64,000 nucleotides of DNA from CAMEON01 sp045128275 (GTDB taxonomy: Bacteria; Bacillota; Clostridia; Oscillospirales; CAG-272): assembly GCA_045128275.1 (NCBI GenBank), contig JBGVRH010000074.1, positions 62,001-126,000 of the forward strand, in the 5' to 3' direction. The notes beneath the pieces are model-generated. The model was given only the letters and a program-made list of their open reading frames with translations, had not been told where the DNA came from and ran no database searches. Position 1 is the stretch's first letter, and every line of letters begins with the position of its first letter. Below are positions 46,956 through 55,028 of the stretch, one piece after another. The position numbers and the translations under genes were made by a program.

Positions 46956-48044
46956 ATGGCTAACAGAATCGTAAAGGTCGGTATCATCGGCTGCGGCGGT
47001 ATCGCCAACGGCAAGCATATGCCCTCCCTCTCTAAGCTCCCCAACGTAGAGCTGGTCGCCTTCTGCGACATCGTCATCGAGCGCGCCGAGGCCGCCAAGG
47101 CCAAGTACGGCACCCCCGATGCCAAGGTCTACGAGAACTATAAGGATCTTCTGGCCGACGAGACCATCGAGGTGGTTCACGTCTGCACCCCCAACCGCTC
47201 CCACAGCTTCATCACCGTGGACGCCCTGGACGCAGGCAAGCACGTCATGTGCGAGAAGCCCATGGCCATCAATTCCGTCGAGGCCAAGAAGATGCTGGAT
47301 GCCCAGAAGCGCAGCGGCAAGAAGCTGACCATCGGCTACCAGTCCCGCCAGTCCATGGGTGCCCAGTACCTCAAGCAGGAGGCGATGGACGGCACCTTCG
47401 GTGACATCTACTACGCCAAGGCTACCGCCCTCCGCCGCAGAGCCGTTCCCACCTGGGGCGTATTCCTCAACGAGTACGAGCAGGGCGGCGGTCCTCTGAT
47501 CGACATCGGTACTCACTCCCTTGACCTGACTCTGTGGATCATGGACAACTACAAGCCCAAGTACTGCGTGGGTACCACCTACCACAAGCTGAACAAGGAC
47601 ACCAACCAGGGCAACGCCTGGGGCAACTGGGATCCCGAGAAGTTCACCGTGGAGGATTCCGCCTTCGGCTTCGTGGTCATGGAGAACGGCGCCACCATCA
47701 ATCTGGAGTCCGCCTGGGCACTCAATATGCTGGACGTCCGCGAGGCAACCACCCTCATCTGCGGTACCAAGGCAGGCGGCGACTTGTATGACGGTGTCCG
47801 CATCAACGGCATCCGCAACAACGCCCAGTACCTCCTGAAGCCCAATCTGAATCCTCAGGGCGCGGCCTTCTACGAGGGCGCAAACGCCGGTGATCCCGCT
47901 TCCATGGAGGCGGCTCAGTGGATCAACGCCGTTGTGAACGACACCGATCCCTGCGTCCTGCCCGAGCAGGCCTTCACCGTCACCCGTATCCTGGAGGGCA
48001 TCTACGAGTCCGCCAAGACGGGCAAGCCCTACTACTTCGACTGA
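46956..48044 (+). CDS. Gfo/Idh/MocA-family oxidoreductase
   Basis: 362 residues. The NAD(P)-binding VGIIGCGGIANGKH starts the protein, the catalytic CEKPMA stands near residue 107 and GGGPLIDIGTHSLDL near 177 supplies the His. Members oxidise or reduce sugars and inositols, and some act as retaining glycosidases. The Trp-rich insert (NAWGNWDPEKF) is typical of a subgroup in polysaccharide loci. It leads an operon with a TIM-barrel lipoprotein and a sugar isomerase. Its last seven codons are repeated 85 bases downstream. Confidence 0.9.
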   Translation: MANRIVKVGIIGCGGIANGKHMPSLSKLPNVELVAFCDIVIERAEAAKAKYGTPDAKVYENYKDLLADETIEVVHVCTPNRSHSFITVDALDAGKHVMCEKPMAINSVEAKKMLDAQKRSGKKLTIGYQSRQSMGAQYLKQEAMDGTFGDIYYAKATALRRRAVPTWGVFLNEYEQGGGPLIDIGTHSLDLTLWIMDNYKPKYCVGTTYHKLNKDTNQGNAWGNWDPEKFTVEDSAFGFVVMENGATINLESAWALNMLDVREATTLICGTKAGGDLYDGVRINGIRNNAQYLLKPNLNPQGAAFYEGANAGDPASMEAAQWINAVVNDTDPCVLPEQAFTVTRILEGIYESAKTGKPYYFD

Positions 48045-48131
48045 TCCTTCCGTAAGCCTCCCCCCATGGGGGAGGTGACACCCGCTCAAGGCGGGTGACG
48101 GAGAGGGTAAGCCTTACGACTTCGACTGATC
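48024..48131 (+). repeat. Duplicated gene 3' end flanking a palindromic element
   Basis: The 23 bases at 48024-48046, ending in the oxidoreductase stop, recur at 48109-48131 with two mismatches. Between them lie 62 bases made of two hairpins: CCTCCCCC-ATGG-GGGAGG and CACCCG-CTCAAGG-CGGGTG. Elements like this are scattered in genomes of gut Clostridia. The arrangement suggests insertion with restoration of the gene end. Confidence 0.8.
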
Positions 48132-48195
48132 GCAAACCGACAAGAGCAAGGGGGCGGGCGACCGTCCCCTGCCCTGCATAAGGAGGTATAGACAG

Positions 48196-49671
48196 ATGAA
48201 ACGCTTTTTTTCCCTCTTTCTGAGCTTGACTCTCCTGGCCGCGGGAATTTGCGCCTGTACGCCCGGCGGACAGGGCACCGACACTACCGCCAAGGATACA
48301 ACGGCGCCCGCCACGGGTGACGTCACCGAAGCACCAACCGAAGCACCCACCGACGGTGCTGCCGAAGAGCCTACCGAGCCCCCCACTGAGGAGGTCACCC
48401 GAGACCCCGCCGAGGTGGAGGCCGAAAAGCAAGCCGCTATGAAGGAAATCTATGACAGCACCCCCATGCATCAGCTCCCCATCGGCGGCTGGTCTACCCC
48501 CGCCTCCACCCTGCGCGACGGAAACACCGAGGTGGAAGGTAGCTACGATGCCGTCTGGCAGACCCTCGCGGAATCGGGGCTGAACTACATGATCACCCTG
48601 GAGGAATGGAGCTCGGGATCCTGGCCGCTGGAGTCCCTGTCCTCCGCCAAGAAGGCGGGAATGAAGCTGTGGTACAACTGCGCGGGCATGGCTGCCGACT
48701 ACAATGCTGAGAAGATATCCGCCCTGCTGAATTCCCCCGATGCCGACGCGCTGGCCGCCATCTACGTCAAGGACGAGCCCTCCTTCGACGGCATCGGTGA
48801 GACCGCCGACCTCATAGCCGCCGCGCGGGAGACCCTGGGAGATGCTTCCCTGCCCGTGCTGGCCAATCTCCTCCCCACCTACGCCAACCCCTCTTGGGTG
48901 GGCGGCAACTACCGCAAGTACGTGTCTACCTACCTGGAGACCGCCAAGCCCGATCTCCTCATGTTCGATTTCTACCCCTACCAGAAGGGTAGCGACAACC
49001 TCCCCAACCTGGCCGCCAACCTGGCCATCATCCGCGAGGAGGCGGAGGCCGCAGGAGTCCCCTTCTACGCCTACGTCCAGACCTCGGCGGACGGCACCTA
49101 CCGCGAGCCTACGGTGGAGGAGCTGCAGCTCAACGCCCATCTGACCCTGGCCATGGGCGCCAAGGGCATCGCCTACTTCCTCATCTGCGAGCATTACGAG
49201 GGCTGGGCCTACTCCAACATGATCACCGCCAAGGGAGAAAAGACTCCCCTGTTCGACACGGTGCAGACCGTCAACGGGCGGCTGAACGCCATGAAGGGGG
49301 TGTATCTGGACTACGACTGCAAGGGTGTGATCTTTTGCAACTACAAGGGCATGTCCAACGCCCTGGCCAAGGCGAAATGCACCACCGAGCTGGAGTCACA
49401 CCGTTCCCTCACCGCCGCCTCCTGCAACCAGCGGGACAAGTTCGCCATCGGGTGCTTTGAGAACGCCGCGGGAGAGACGGGCTACTACATCGTCAACCTC
49501 AACTACAAGGGCGCGGGCACCGTCGAGCTTACCTTTGACGGCTCGGTGGACTACCGCCTTTGGAGCGGGGAGGGACTGACCGACATGGGCACCACGTCCG
49601 CGCTGAAGCTCAAGCTGGAGGCGGGCGAGGGCGTGTTCCTGCAGGTCGATCCCACCAACGCAAATCCGTAA
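48196..49671 (+). CDS. TIM-barrel glycosidase-like lipoprotein
   Basis: 491 residues. The lipoprotein signal ends at Cys 21 (AGICAC), followed by a Thr/Pro/Glu linker to about residue 70. Residues about 85-400 form a barrel like clan GH-A or beta-galactosidase-like proteins (PIGGWSTPA, IYVKDEPSFDG, LLMFDFYPYQKG, GIAYFLICEH); the Glu of KDEPS is a candidate acid. A C-terminal beta domain (about 405-491) ends the protein. No exact GH family can be named. It sits between the oxidoreductase and isomerase genes, with TAAGGAGG upstream. Confidence 0.7.
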   Translation: MKRFFSLFLSLTLLAAGICACTPGGQGTDTTAKDTTAPATGDVTEAPTEAPTDGAAEEPTEPPTEEVTRDPAEVEAEKQAAMKEIYDSTPMHQLPIGGWSTPASTLRDGNTEVEGSYDAVWQTLAESGLNYMITLEEWSSGSWPLESLSSAKKAGMKLWYNCAGMAADYNAEKISALLNSPDADALAAIYVKDEPSFDGIGETADLIAAARETLGDASLPVLANLLPTYANPSWVGGNYRKYVSTYLETAKPDLLMFDFYPYQKGSDNLPNLAANLAIIREEAEAAGVPFYAYVQTSADGTYREPTVEELQLNAHLTLAMGAKGIAYFLICEHYEGWAYSNMITAKGEKTPLFDTVQTVNGRLNAMKGVYLDYDCKGVIFCNYKGMSNALAKAKCTTELESHRSLTAASCNQRDKFAIGCFENAAGETGYYIVNLNYKGAGTVELTFDGSVDYRLWSGEGLTDMGTTSALKLKLEAGEGVFLQVDPTNANP

Positions 49672-49697
49672 TTTATATTTGAAAGGAAATATTCACT

Positions 49698-50666
49698 ATG
49701 AAACTGAGTGTTTTAGCCAACCTGTACGGCTCCAAGTCCTTGGAGGAGACCCTGCAGATCCTCACCGGTCTGGGTGTTCACACCGTGGAGCTGGGTGCGG
49801 GCGGTTACCCCGGCAAGGCTCACTGCAACCCCGCCGAGCTTCTGGCCGATCCCGCCAAGTACGACGAGTTCATCGCCACCCTGAAGAAGTACGACGTGGA
49901 GGTCTGCGCCCTGGCCTGCCACGGTAACGCCCTCCACCCCGACAAGGCCATTGCCGAGTCCTTCGACACCGACTTCCGCAATGCCGTCCTGCTGGCCGAG
50001 AAGATGGGTGTGGACACCGTCATCACCTTCTCGGGCTGCCCCGGCGACCACGAGGGTGCCAAGTACCCCAACTGGGTCACCTGCCCCTGGCCCGAGGACT
50101 TCCTGGCCATTCTGGATTGGCAGTGGAACGAGAAGGTCATTCCCTACTGGCAGGAGGCGGGTGCCTTCGCCCTGGCCCACAACGTGCCCCACATCGCCTT
50201 TGAGATGCACCCCGGCTTCTGCGTCTACAACCCCGCCACCCTGCTCCGTCTCCGCGAGGCCGTCGGTCCCGTGATCGGTGCCAACTTCGATCCCTCCCAC
50301 CTGATCTGGCAGGGCATGGATCCCGTAGCCGCCATCCGCGAGCTGAAGGGTGCCATCTACCACGTCCACGCCAAGGACACCAAGATCGACAAGTACAACA
50401 CCGCCGCCAACGGCGTGCTGGATACCAAGCACTACTCCGACGAGCTGAACCGCTCCTGGATCTTCCGCACCGTGGGCTACGGCAACGGCGAGACCTACTG
50501 GAGAGATCTGGTCTCCAACCTCCGCCTTTGCGGCTACGACAAGGTGCTGTCCATCGAGCATGAGGACAGCATCATGACCATCGACGAGGGTCTGCAAAAG
50601 GCCGTCGCCTTCCTCAAGGGCGTTTGCATCTTTGAGGAGAAGCCCACTACCATGAGCTGGGCGTGA
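49698..50666 (+). CDS. Sugar phosphate isomerase/epimerase (IolE/AP-endonuclease-2 fold)
   Basis: 322 residues, cytoplasmic TIM barrel of the xylose-isomerase-like superfamily. Metal ligands are suggested by ELGAGGYPGKAHC, AFEMHPGFC, ANFDPSHLIWQG, YHVHAKDTK and SIEHEDS. The substrate is a sugar or cyclitol and is unknown. Close relatives pair with Gfo/Idh/MocA oxidoreductases, as here, to isomerise keto-sugars they produce. GAAAGG precedes the ATG. It ends the operon; a terminator follows. Confidence 0.88.
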   Translation: MKLSVLANLYGSKSLEETLQILTGLGVHTVELGAGGYPGKAHCNPAELLADPAKYDEFIATLKKYDVEVCALACHGNALHPDKAIAESFDTDFRNAVLLAEKMGVDTVITFSGCPGDHEGAKYPNWVTCPWPEDFLAILDWQWNEKVIPYWQEAGAFALAHNVPHIAFEMHPGFCVYNPATLLRLREAVGPVIGANFDPSHLIWQGMDPVAAIRELKGAIYHVHAKDTKIDKYNTAANGVLDTKHYSDELNRSWIFRTVGYGNGETYWRDLVSNLRLCGYDKVLSIEHEDSIMTIDEGLQKAVAFLKGVCIFEEKPTTMSWA

Positions 50667-50680
50667 TCCCATAAGCGAAA

Positions 50681-50709
50681 CGGGCGTACCTACGGGTGCG
50701 CCTGTTTTT
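50681..50709 (+). terminator. Terminator of the oxidoreductase operon
   Basis: Ten-base stem CGGGCGTACC (50681-50690) with 50695-50704, closed with two G-T pairs on a TACG loop, followed by five T residues. Confidence 0.82.
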
Positions 50710-50748
50710 AAACACGAAAAATTTCTCAAAAAACTTTTCAAAAACCCC

Positions 50749-50777
50749 TTGACAAATCCCTCCGCATATGGTATAAT
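50749..50777 (+). promoter_or_regulatory. Consensus promoter of tRNA-Val
   Basis: TTGACA (50749-50754), 17 bases, TATAAT (50772-50777), about seven bases before the expected transcript start and 12 before the tRNA. Confidence 0.92.
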
Positions 50778-50789
50778 ACCATCCGTTGC

Positions 50790-50866
50790 GGAGGCATAGC
50801 TCAGCTGGTTAGAGCGCATGCTTGACATGCATGAGGTCATTGGTTCGATTCCAACTGTCTCCACCA
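50790..50866 (+). tRNA. tRNA-Val (GAC) with encoded CCA
   Basis: The cloverleaf folds fully: acceptor GGAGGCA/TGTCTCC, D arm GCTC/GAGC, anticodon arm CATGC-TTGACAT-GCATG with anticodon GAC, and T arm TTGG-TTCGATT-CCAA. The end is ACCA, so CCA is encoded. It reads the Val codons GUC and GUU. It is a single-gene transcript with its own promoter and terminator. A damaged copy of its 3' end and terminator lies 200 bases downstream. Confidence 0.95.
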
Positions 50867-50871
50867 TAAAC

Positions 50872-50907
50872 AAACAGAGTCGATTTATCGGCTCTGTTTT
50901 GTTTTTG
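50872..50907 (+). terminator. Terminator of tRNA-Val
   Basis: AAACAGAG (50872-50879) pairs with CTCTGTTT (50892-50899), with three inner pairs, followed by TGTTTTT. Confidence 0.88.
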
Positions 50908-50909
50908 GT

Positions 50910-51074
50910 GGAGATCGTTTGGGAGATTGTTTGGATGAGAAGCCATGTGCAAACTGCAAGCGAAGCAGAAAGCCGCCGATATGTAGCGACCAACGGGAGC
51001 GGAGAGCAGTTTGCTGCCCCGCTTGCGGGGCGTGGTTCAGATTCCACACGGCGCTCACGCCGCGGTCTCCACCA
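50910..51074 (+). other. tRNA-like remnant or tRNA-derived structured segment
   Basis: The segment begins GGAGATC and ends GGTCTCC-ACCA, which would pair as a seven-base acceptor stem. The 12 bases GTCTCCACCATA (51065-51076) are identical to the tRNA-Val 3' end (50857-50868). Inside are GCAAACTGC/GCAGTTTGC, GCCCCGCTTGCGGGGC, a T-arm-like GTGG-TTCAGATT-CCAC and CGGCG-CTCA-CGCCG. There is no normal D or anticodon arm, so it is not a working tRNA. It looks like a tRNA end fused to an inserted palindromic sequence. Confidence 0.5.
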
Positions 51075-51081
51075 TACCAAA

Positions 51082-51117
51082 CACAGTCGATTCGTCGGCT
51101 GTGCTTTCTTTTTTTCA
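51082..51117 (+). terminator. Second terminator, similar to that of tRNA-Val
   Basis: CACAGTCGA (51082-51090) pairs with TCGGCTGTG (51095-51103) around a TTCG loop, then a long T tract. The stem resembles the tRNA-Val terminator, which also contains AGTCGATT and TCGGCT, so it is probably a duplicated copy. Confidence 0.85.
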
Positions 51118-51125
51118 TATCCCCC

Positions 51126-51154
51126 TTGACGGGAAATCAGTTGTATGCTATAAT
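51126..51154 (+). promoter_or_regulatory. Promoter of the GH123 gene
   Basis: TTGACG (51126-51131), 17 bases, TATAAT (51149-51154). Confidence 0.88.
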
Positions 51155-51190
51155 GTTTTCATATTCCCAATCACGATCCAGGAGGTTTCT

Positions 51191-53584
51191 ATGAAACACC
51201 CCACCCGCAAGTCCCGCTGGCTGCCCCTGATCCTGGCGCTGGCGACTCTGATGGCCATCCTGCTGGTGGCCTGTACCGAGGGCGGCACCGAGGACACCAC
51301 CCCCGCCGACACCACGGCCACCGAGCCCGTGACCGACGCGCCCACCGCCGAGCCCGATACCAATAGCGACACCGAGGCTCCCACCGAGGAGGCCACCACC
51401 GAGGAAGTCACCACCGAGGAGGTGACCACCGAGGATCCCGCCACCCGTGTCAACGAGCCTACGGATCCCGCTCACGCCACCTTCTTTGACGGCAAGCGCC
51501 CCAAGCTGAACGCCGTCCTCTCGAGCCCTAACCAGTGCAAGGCCGAGATCTTCATGGATCCGACCTACGGCTCTGTGGTAAAGCTCACCACCACCAAGAA
51601 TGCCTCCGACCCCTTTGTCGTGTTCAATTACGCCAGCTACATGAAGGCCCTCAAGCTGGATCCCGTCAGCGCCGACGAGTACAAGTACATCGTCATGACC
51701 ATCCGCCCCGAGAACTGCTCCTCCGAGACATTTGAGCTGTTCTACTACACGGGCGCGGTCCAGGGTGCCACCCCCGGCTACCAGACCACCGCCACCTTCA
51801 ACGCGGGCAACGAGAGCTGGCAGAAGATCATCTTCGATCTCTCCAGCGCCGCCTGGTCGGGCACCGTCAACGGCTTCCGTCTGGACTTCCTCACCGCTCC
51901 CGGCGGCGAGGGTGAGTCGGTCTACATCTACTCCATCGACTTCTACAAGACCGCAGAGGAGGCTTACGGCGACATGGATATCGATCTCTCCAAGCCCGGC
52001 GAGGGCTCTGATCTCACCGAAAAGCCCGTGGAGGGAGTCAACTACGACAAGCTGACCGCCCCCGACGAGGATGCCTCGGTGGATCTCTGGTTCGACCACA
52101 TGACCGAAAAGCTCTATCAAACCAACACCGACTCCTCGGGTCTGAACACCTACGTCATCCACATGGCGGGCAACAGCATCGAGAACTGCCAATTCTTCCT
52201 GTCCCCCAAGGCTGACCGCAGCTTCACCGTCACCCTCACCGACTTCGCCGACGGAAACGGCCATACCCTCAAGACCCAAGTCCTGCGGGAGCATTACGCC
52301 TCCATCCTGGGGAACATGATCCCCGACGGCCTGCCTCCCGTGGACGGTGCCGTTACCGTCAAGGGCGGGACGTCCCAGGGCTTCGTGGTGAAGGTCTGGG
52401 CCGAGACGGATCAGGCCGCCGGTCTGTACTCCGCCGATCTGACGATCACCGATGCCGAGAGCGGCAAGACCGTCAAGACCGCCAAGGTCTACGTCTACGT
52501 CTATCCCTTCTCCCTCTCCGAGGAGACCGCCCTCCGCACCGCCGTCAACATGGGCGACTGGGCCATCGTTTCCACCTATGAAAACCGCGGCATGAAGGAC
52601 TACGAGTACTGGGATCTCTACAAGATCTACTACGATTTCCTGCTGGAGAACCGCATCTGCGCCTACCGTCTGCCCTACCGCCTGGACGACGGCCGCGTGG
52701 CGGACTACCTGAACAATCCCCGCGTCAACTCCTTCGTCATCAACAAGATCAGCGACAACGAGGCCCAGGCTCACGAGATCCTGAAGCAGAACGAGACCTG
52801 GCTGAAGAAGGGCTTCTACTACTACGTGGACGAGCCCACCAACACGGGCCTGCTGAATAACCTGGCCGCCGCGGGCGACCGCCTGGCCCAGAACTTCCCC
52901 GGCTACCGCCAGATCTCCCCCTTCTTCACCAACATGAATCTGGACGGTCAGGATCAGATCGAGTTCATGAAGTCCTACGTCAACATCTGGTGCACCAAGC
53001 CCTTCGCCTTCACCCCCCGCGATAAGTCCTTCATCGCCGGTACCCAGTTCATGACCACCTCCGCCCAGGACGAAAAGTACGGCACCTTCGCCGAGCGCAT
53101 GGCCGCCCTGGCCAAGGAGGGCCACGAGGCATGGCTCTACGTCTGCTGGGAGCCCGGTCAGCCCTACGTCAACTGGCTGGCTATGGGTGACGGCACCGAG
53201 CCTCTGGTCTCGGTCTGGCAGTGCAAGATGACCGACTCTGTGGGTATGCTCTACTGGGACGCCACCTACTGGCAGGACGAGAACCCCATGGATAAGCTGA
53301 CTCCCCTGGTGGGCGTGGCCTCCCACGGCGACGGTGTCCTGATGTACAGCGGCGCTCTGATCGGCTCCTACGAGCCCATCTCCTCCCACCGCCTGGAGAA
53401 CCTCCGAAACGGTATCCAGGACTACCAGCTTCTGACCATGCTGGAGGAGCTGGTGGGTCCCGAGGCCGCCGACGAGATGGTAGCCATGGTCACCACCGAC
53501 GTGGTCACCTACACCAACGACGACGATTACCTCAAGGCCGTGCGTGTCCTGCTCTTTGAGAAGGTCGCCGAGGCTTTGCAGTAA
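51191..53584 (+). CDS. GH123 (DUF4091) lipoprotein, probable N-acetylhexosaminidase
   Basis: 797 residues. The lipoprotein signal ends at Cys 28 (LLVAC), then a repetitive Thr/Glu linker (TTEEVTTEEVTTED). Beta modules occupy about 90-270 and 285-440. The catalytic barrel follows, with FYYYVDEP holding the Asp 547-Glu 548 pair expected for substrate-assisted catalysis on N-acetyl sugars. WYW-type elements (LYVCWEPGQPYVNW, MLYWDATYWQD) and SSHRLENLRNGIQDYQLL are classical for DUF4091. Known GH123 enzymes release beta-GalNAc from glycolipids. The start follows CAGGAGG. It is monocistronic. Confidence 0.85.
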   Translation: MKHPTRKSRWLPLILALATLMAILLVACTEGGTEDTTPADTTATEPVTDAPTAEPDTNSDTEAPTEEATTEEVTTEEVTTEDPATRVNEPTDPAHATFFDGKRPKLNAVLSSPNQCKAEIFMDPTYGSVVKLTTTKNASDPFVVFNYASYMKALKLDPVSADEYKYIVMTIRPENCSSETFELFYYTGAVQGATPGYQTTATFNAGNESWQKIIFDLSSAAWSGTVNGFRLDFLTAPGGEGESVYIYSIDFYKTAEEAYGDMDIDLSKPGEGSDLTEKPVEGVNYDKLTAPDEDASVDLWFDHMTEKLYQTNTDSSGLNTYVIHMAGNSIENCQFFLSPKADRSFTVTLTDFADGNGHTLKTQVLREHYASILGNMIPDGLPPVDGAVTVKGGTSQGFVVKVWAETDQAAGLYSADLTITDAESGKTVKTAKVYVYVYPFSLSEETALRTAVNMGDWAIVSTYENRGMKDYEYWDLYKIYYDFLLENRICAYRLPYRLDDGRVADYLNNPRVNSFVINKISDNEAQAHEILKQNETWLKKGFYYYVDEPTNTGLLNNLAAAGDRLAQNFPGYRQISPFFTNMNLDGQDQIEFMKSYVNIWCTKPFAFTPRDKSFIAGTQFMTTSAQDEKYGTFAERMAALAKEGHEAWLYVCWEPGQPYVNWLAMGDGTEPLVSVWQCKMTDSVGMLYWDATYWQDENPMDKLTPLVGVASHGDGVLMYSGALIGSYEPISSHRLENLRNGIQDYQLLTMLEELVGPEAADEMVAMVTTDVVTYTNDDDYLKAVRVLLFEKVAEALQ

Positions 53585-53596
53585 ACCTTCCCCTTC

Positions 53597-53628
53597 GGGC
53601 AGAGATCATTCGGTCTCTGCCCCTTTTC
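53597..53628 (+). terminator. Terminator of the GH123 gene (first of two similar copies)
   Basis: Nine-base arms GGGCAGAGA (53597-53605) and complement (53614-53622), then TTTTCTT. The same arms recur at 54658-54685 after the next cassette. Confidence 0.88.
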
Positions 53629-53668
53629 TTGCATATGAAGCGAAAAAACGCAAATATTTATGAGGCCA

Positions 53669-53697
53669 TTGACATTTTCGCTTTTTTGGGGTATAAT
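53669..53697 (+). promoter_or_regulatory. Consensus promoter of the DUF3990 cassette
   Basis: TTGACA (53669-53674), 17 bases, TATAAT (53692-53697). Confidence 0.92.
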
Positions 53698-53721
53698 GGG
53701 TACAGAAACGGAGGTGATCTC

Positions 53722-54201
53722 ATGATCCTGTACCACGGCAGTAACATGACCGTAGAACACCCGATGCTGGTCCCCCAGAATCGGTTTCTGGATTTCGGCT
53801 ATGGTTTCTATACGACCACCAATCTTGCCCAGGCCGAAAGCTTCGCGCGCAAGGTCGTGATCCGCCGAGGCGGCACGCCAACGGTAAACGTATACGAGCT
53901 TCCCGAGGACTTGGATCTTTCCGCTCTCTCTGTACGGAAATTTTCTTCTCCCGACAAGGACTGGCTGGAGTTCGTCACCGCTCACCGAAACGGGAGCTAC
54001 CGCGGCGAGGCCTTCGATCTGATCATCGGTGCTGTTGCTAACGATGATGTCTACCGAACTCTTCAGGTATATTCCGCGGGTCTTTTGACCGAAGAGCAGG
54101 CACTGGAGGCCTTGAGAATCAAAAAGCTATTCAACCAATACGTTTTTGCGTCCCATGAATCGCTGGCACTTTTGCGGTTTATTGAAGCGAGAGAGGTATG
54201 A
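53722..54201 (+). CDS. DUF3990 protein, possible ADP-ribosyltransferase-fold toxin
   Basis: 159 residues, soluble. The start MILYHGSNMTVEHPML, then FLDFGYGFYTTTNLAQAESFA and the late FDLIIGAVANDDVY are characteristic of DUF3990. The YHGS near the N-terminus and the following GFYTTT recall the first motifs of ADP-ribosyltransferase folds; an enzymatic role is inference. GGAGGTG precedes ATG 53722; the longer frame would include the promoter. It overlaps the next gene by four bases. Its usual partners are DUF3791-type small proteins, as here. Confidence 0.85.
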   Translation: MILYHGSNMTVEHPMLVPQNRFLDFGYGFYTTTNLAQAESFARKVVIRRGGTPTVNVYELPEDLDLSALSVRKFSSPDKDWLEFVTAHRNGSYRGEAFDLIIGAVANDDVYRTLQVYSAGLLTEEQALEALRIKKLFNQYVFASHESLALLRFIEAREV

Positions 54202-54440
54202 TTATGGACGAGAAGTTTCACGCGATCCTGAGTGTCGCGCTGATCCCCCAGACCATCGCCCTGATAGCCGAAAAGGAGGGTGTGGACGATTTGGAGGCCT
54301 TGCGCGCTTTTTACGACTCCAAGGTCTATGAGCTGCTCGCAAACGAGGAGACCAAATTATGGCATTTCAGCCCCCTGACCCTGTACACCATGTGGAAGCA
54401 GGAGCAGGAGACGGGCAAGATTAATTTTCCGGAGGAATGA
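54198..54440 (+). CDS. Small protein of the DUF3990 cassette (DUF3791-like partner)
   Basis: 80 residues, helical and acidic (FHAILSVALIPQTIALIAEK, then DLEALRAFYDSKVYELLANE, ending INFPEE). The start ATG overlaps the stop of the DUF3990 gene (ATGA), and its own stop region overlaps the next start by four bases, so all three genes are translationally coupled. A second in-frame ATG two codons on is also possible. It could be an antitoxin-like partner; no DNA-binding motif is seen. Confidence 0.75.
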   Translation: MIMDEKFHAILSVALIPQTIALIAEKEGVDDLEALRAFYDSKVYELLANEETKLWHFSPLTLYTMWKQEQETGKINFPEE

Positions 54441-54649
54441 ATATGAGTCGGGAGTTGCCCTTTATCGTACTTTGCGTGGAAGAATACAAGCACCAAAAGA
54501 GTATGACGGGGAAGGAAGTCATGGCTCTGTTTCAGGAGTATGCGGTCTGCGAATACATCCGCACCTTCTATGATGCCCTTCACACCATGGGAACGAATTG
54601 TGTGGTGGAGGACATTGACGGGTATATTCGCTCCCGCCGTTCGGTTTGA
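54437..54649 (+). CDS. DUF3791 small protein
   Basis: 70 residues. The pattern PFIVLCVEEYKHQKSMTGKE, then VMALFQEYAVCEYIRTFYDALHTMG and a final VEDIDGYIRSR is that of DUF3791, a family almost always encoded beside DUF3990. It is the last gene of the coupled trio and is followed by a terminator. With its neighbours it probably forms a toxin-antitoxin or defence module; this is inference from the gene order. Confidence 0.82.
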   Translation: MNMSRELPFIVLCVEEYKHQKSMTGKEVMALFQEYAVCEYIRTFYDALHTMGTNCVVEDIDGYIRSRRSV

Positions 54650-54657
54650 TTATGTTC

Positions 54658-54690
54658 GGGCAGAGATTCCCCGCGGTCTCTGCCCTTTTC
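54658..54690 (+). terminator. Terminator of the DUF3990 cassette (second similar copy)
   Basis: GGGCAGAGA (54658-54666) and complement (54677-54685) around a ten-base loop, then TTTTCT. Arms, the preceding TTC and the inner CGG match the terminator at 53597-53628. Confidence 0.88.
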
Positions 54691-55028
54691 TGTCCCAACG
54701 CGAATAATTTCCAAATTTTCCTTACTATTACACAAATTCCCGCTCCATCGTTTCGTCAAATTGCACAATACCCTTTTTCACCCCCAAATCCCCCCTTGTT
54801 TCCTGTCATTACCCCCCAAAAAAAGGGGGTATGACACAGGGACGACAATTATACCCCTATAATAATGAGAGAAACCCACCGAAAAAGCCTTTGTTCCGGT
54901 GGGCTTTTGTTATTTTTTTGTCAGAATTTTTGATAATTTTTTGTCAGTCCCCCGAGAGGGGGAAAAACCGCAAAAACAGGGGGTCGAAAGTTTGTTTAGT
55001 TTTGAAACAAAAAAAATCCCGAAAACTC
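54691..55028. other. AT-rich intergenic region before ackA
   Basis: About 340 bases without a convincing gene. It holds C-runs and G-runs (CCCCCC near 54786, GGGGGT near 54826), a TATAAT at 54858-54863 without a good -35, and the hairpin at 54875-54908. An open frame at 54831-55070 overlaps the hairpin and the ackA promoter and has no ribosome site. Confidence 0.5.
54875..54919 (+). terminator. Orphan terminator-like hairpin upstream of ackA
   Basis: CCCACCG (54875-54881) pairs with CGGTGGG (54897-54903), followed by CTTTTGTTATTTTTTT. No gene reads into it directly; it could end a very short RNA or back up the cassette terminator. Confidence 0.7.

Noticed and set aside
51011..51190. Longer N-terminus for the GH123 protein
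   Set aside because: It would cover the tRNA-like segment, a terminator and the promoter; the ATG at 51191 has a ribosome site and starts a proper lipoprotein signal.
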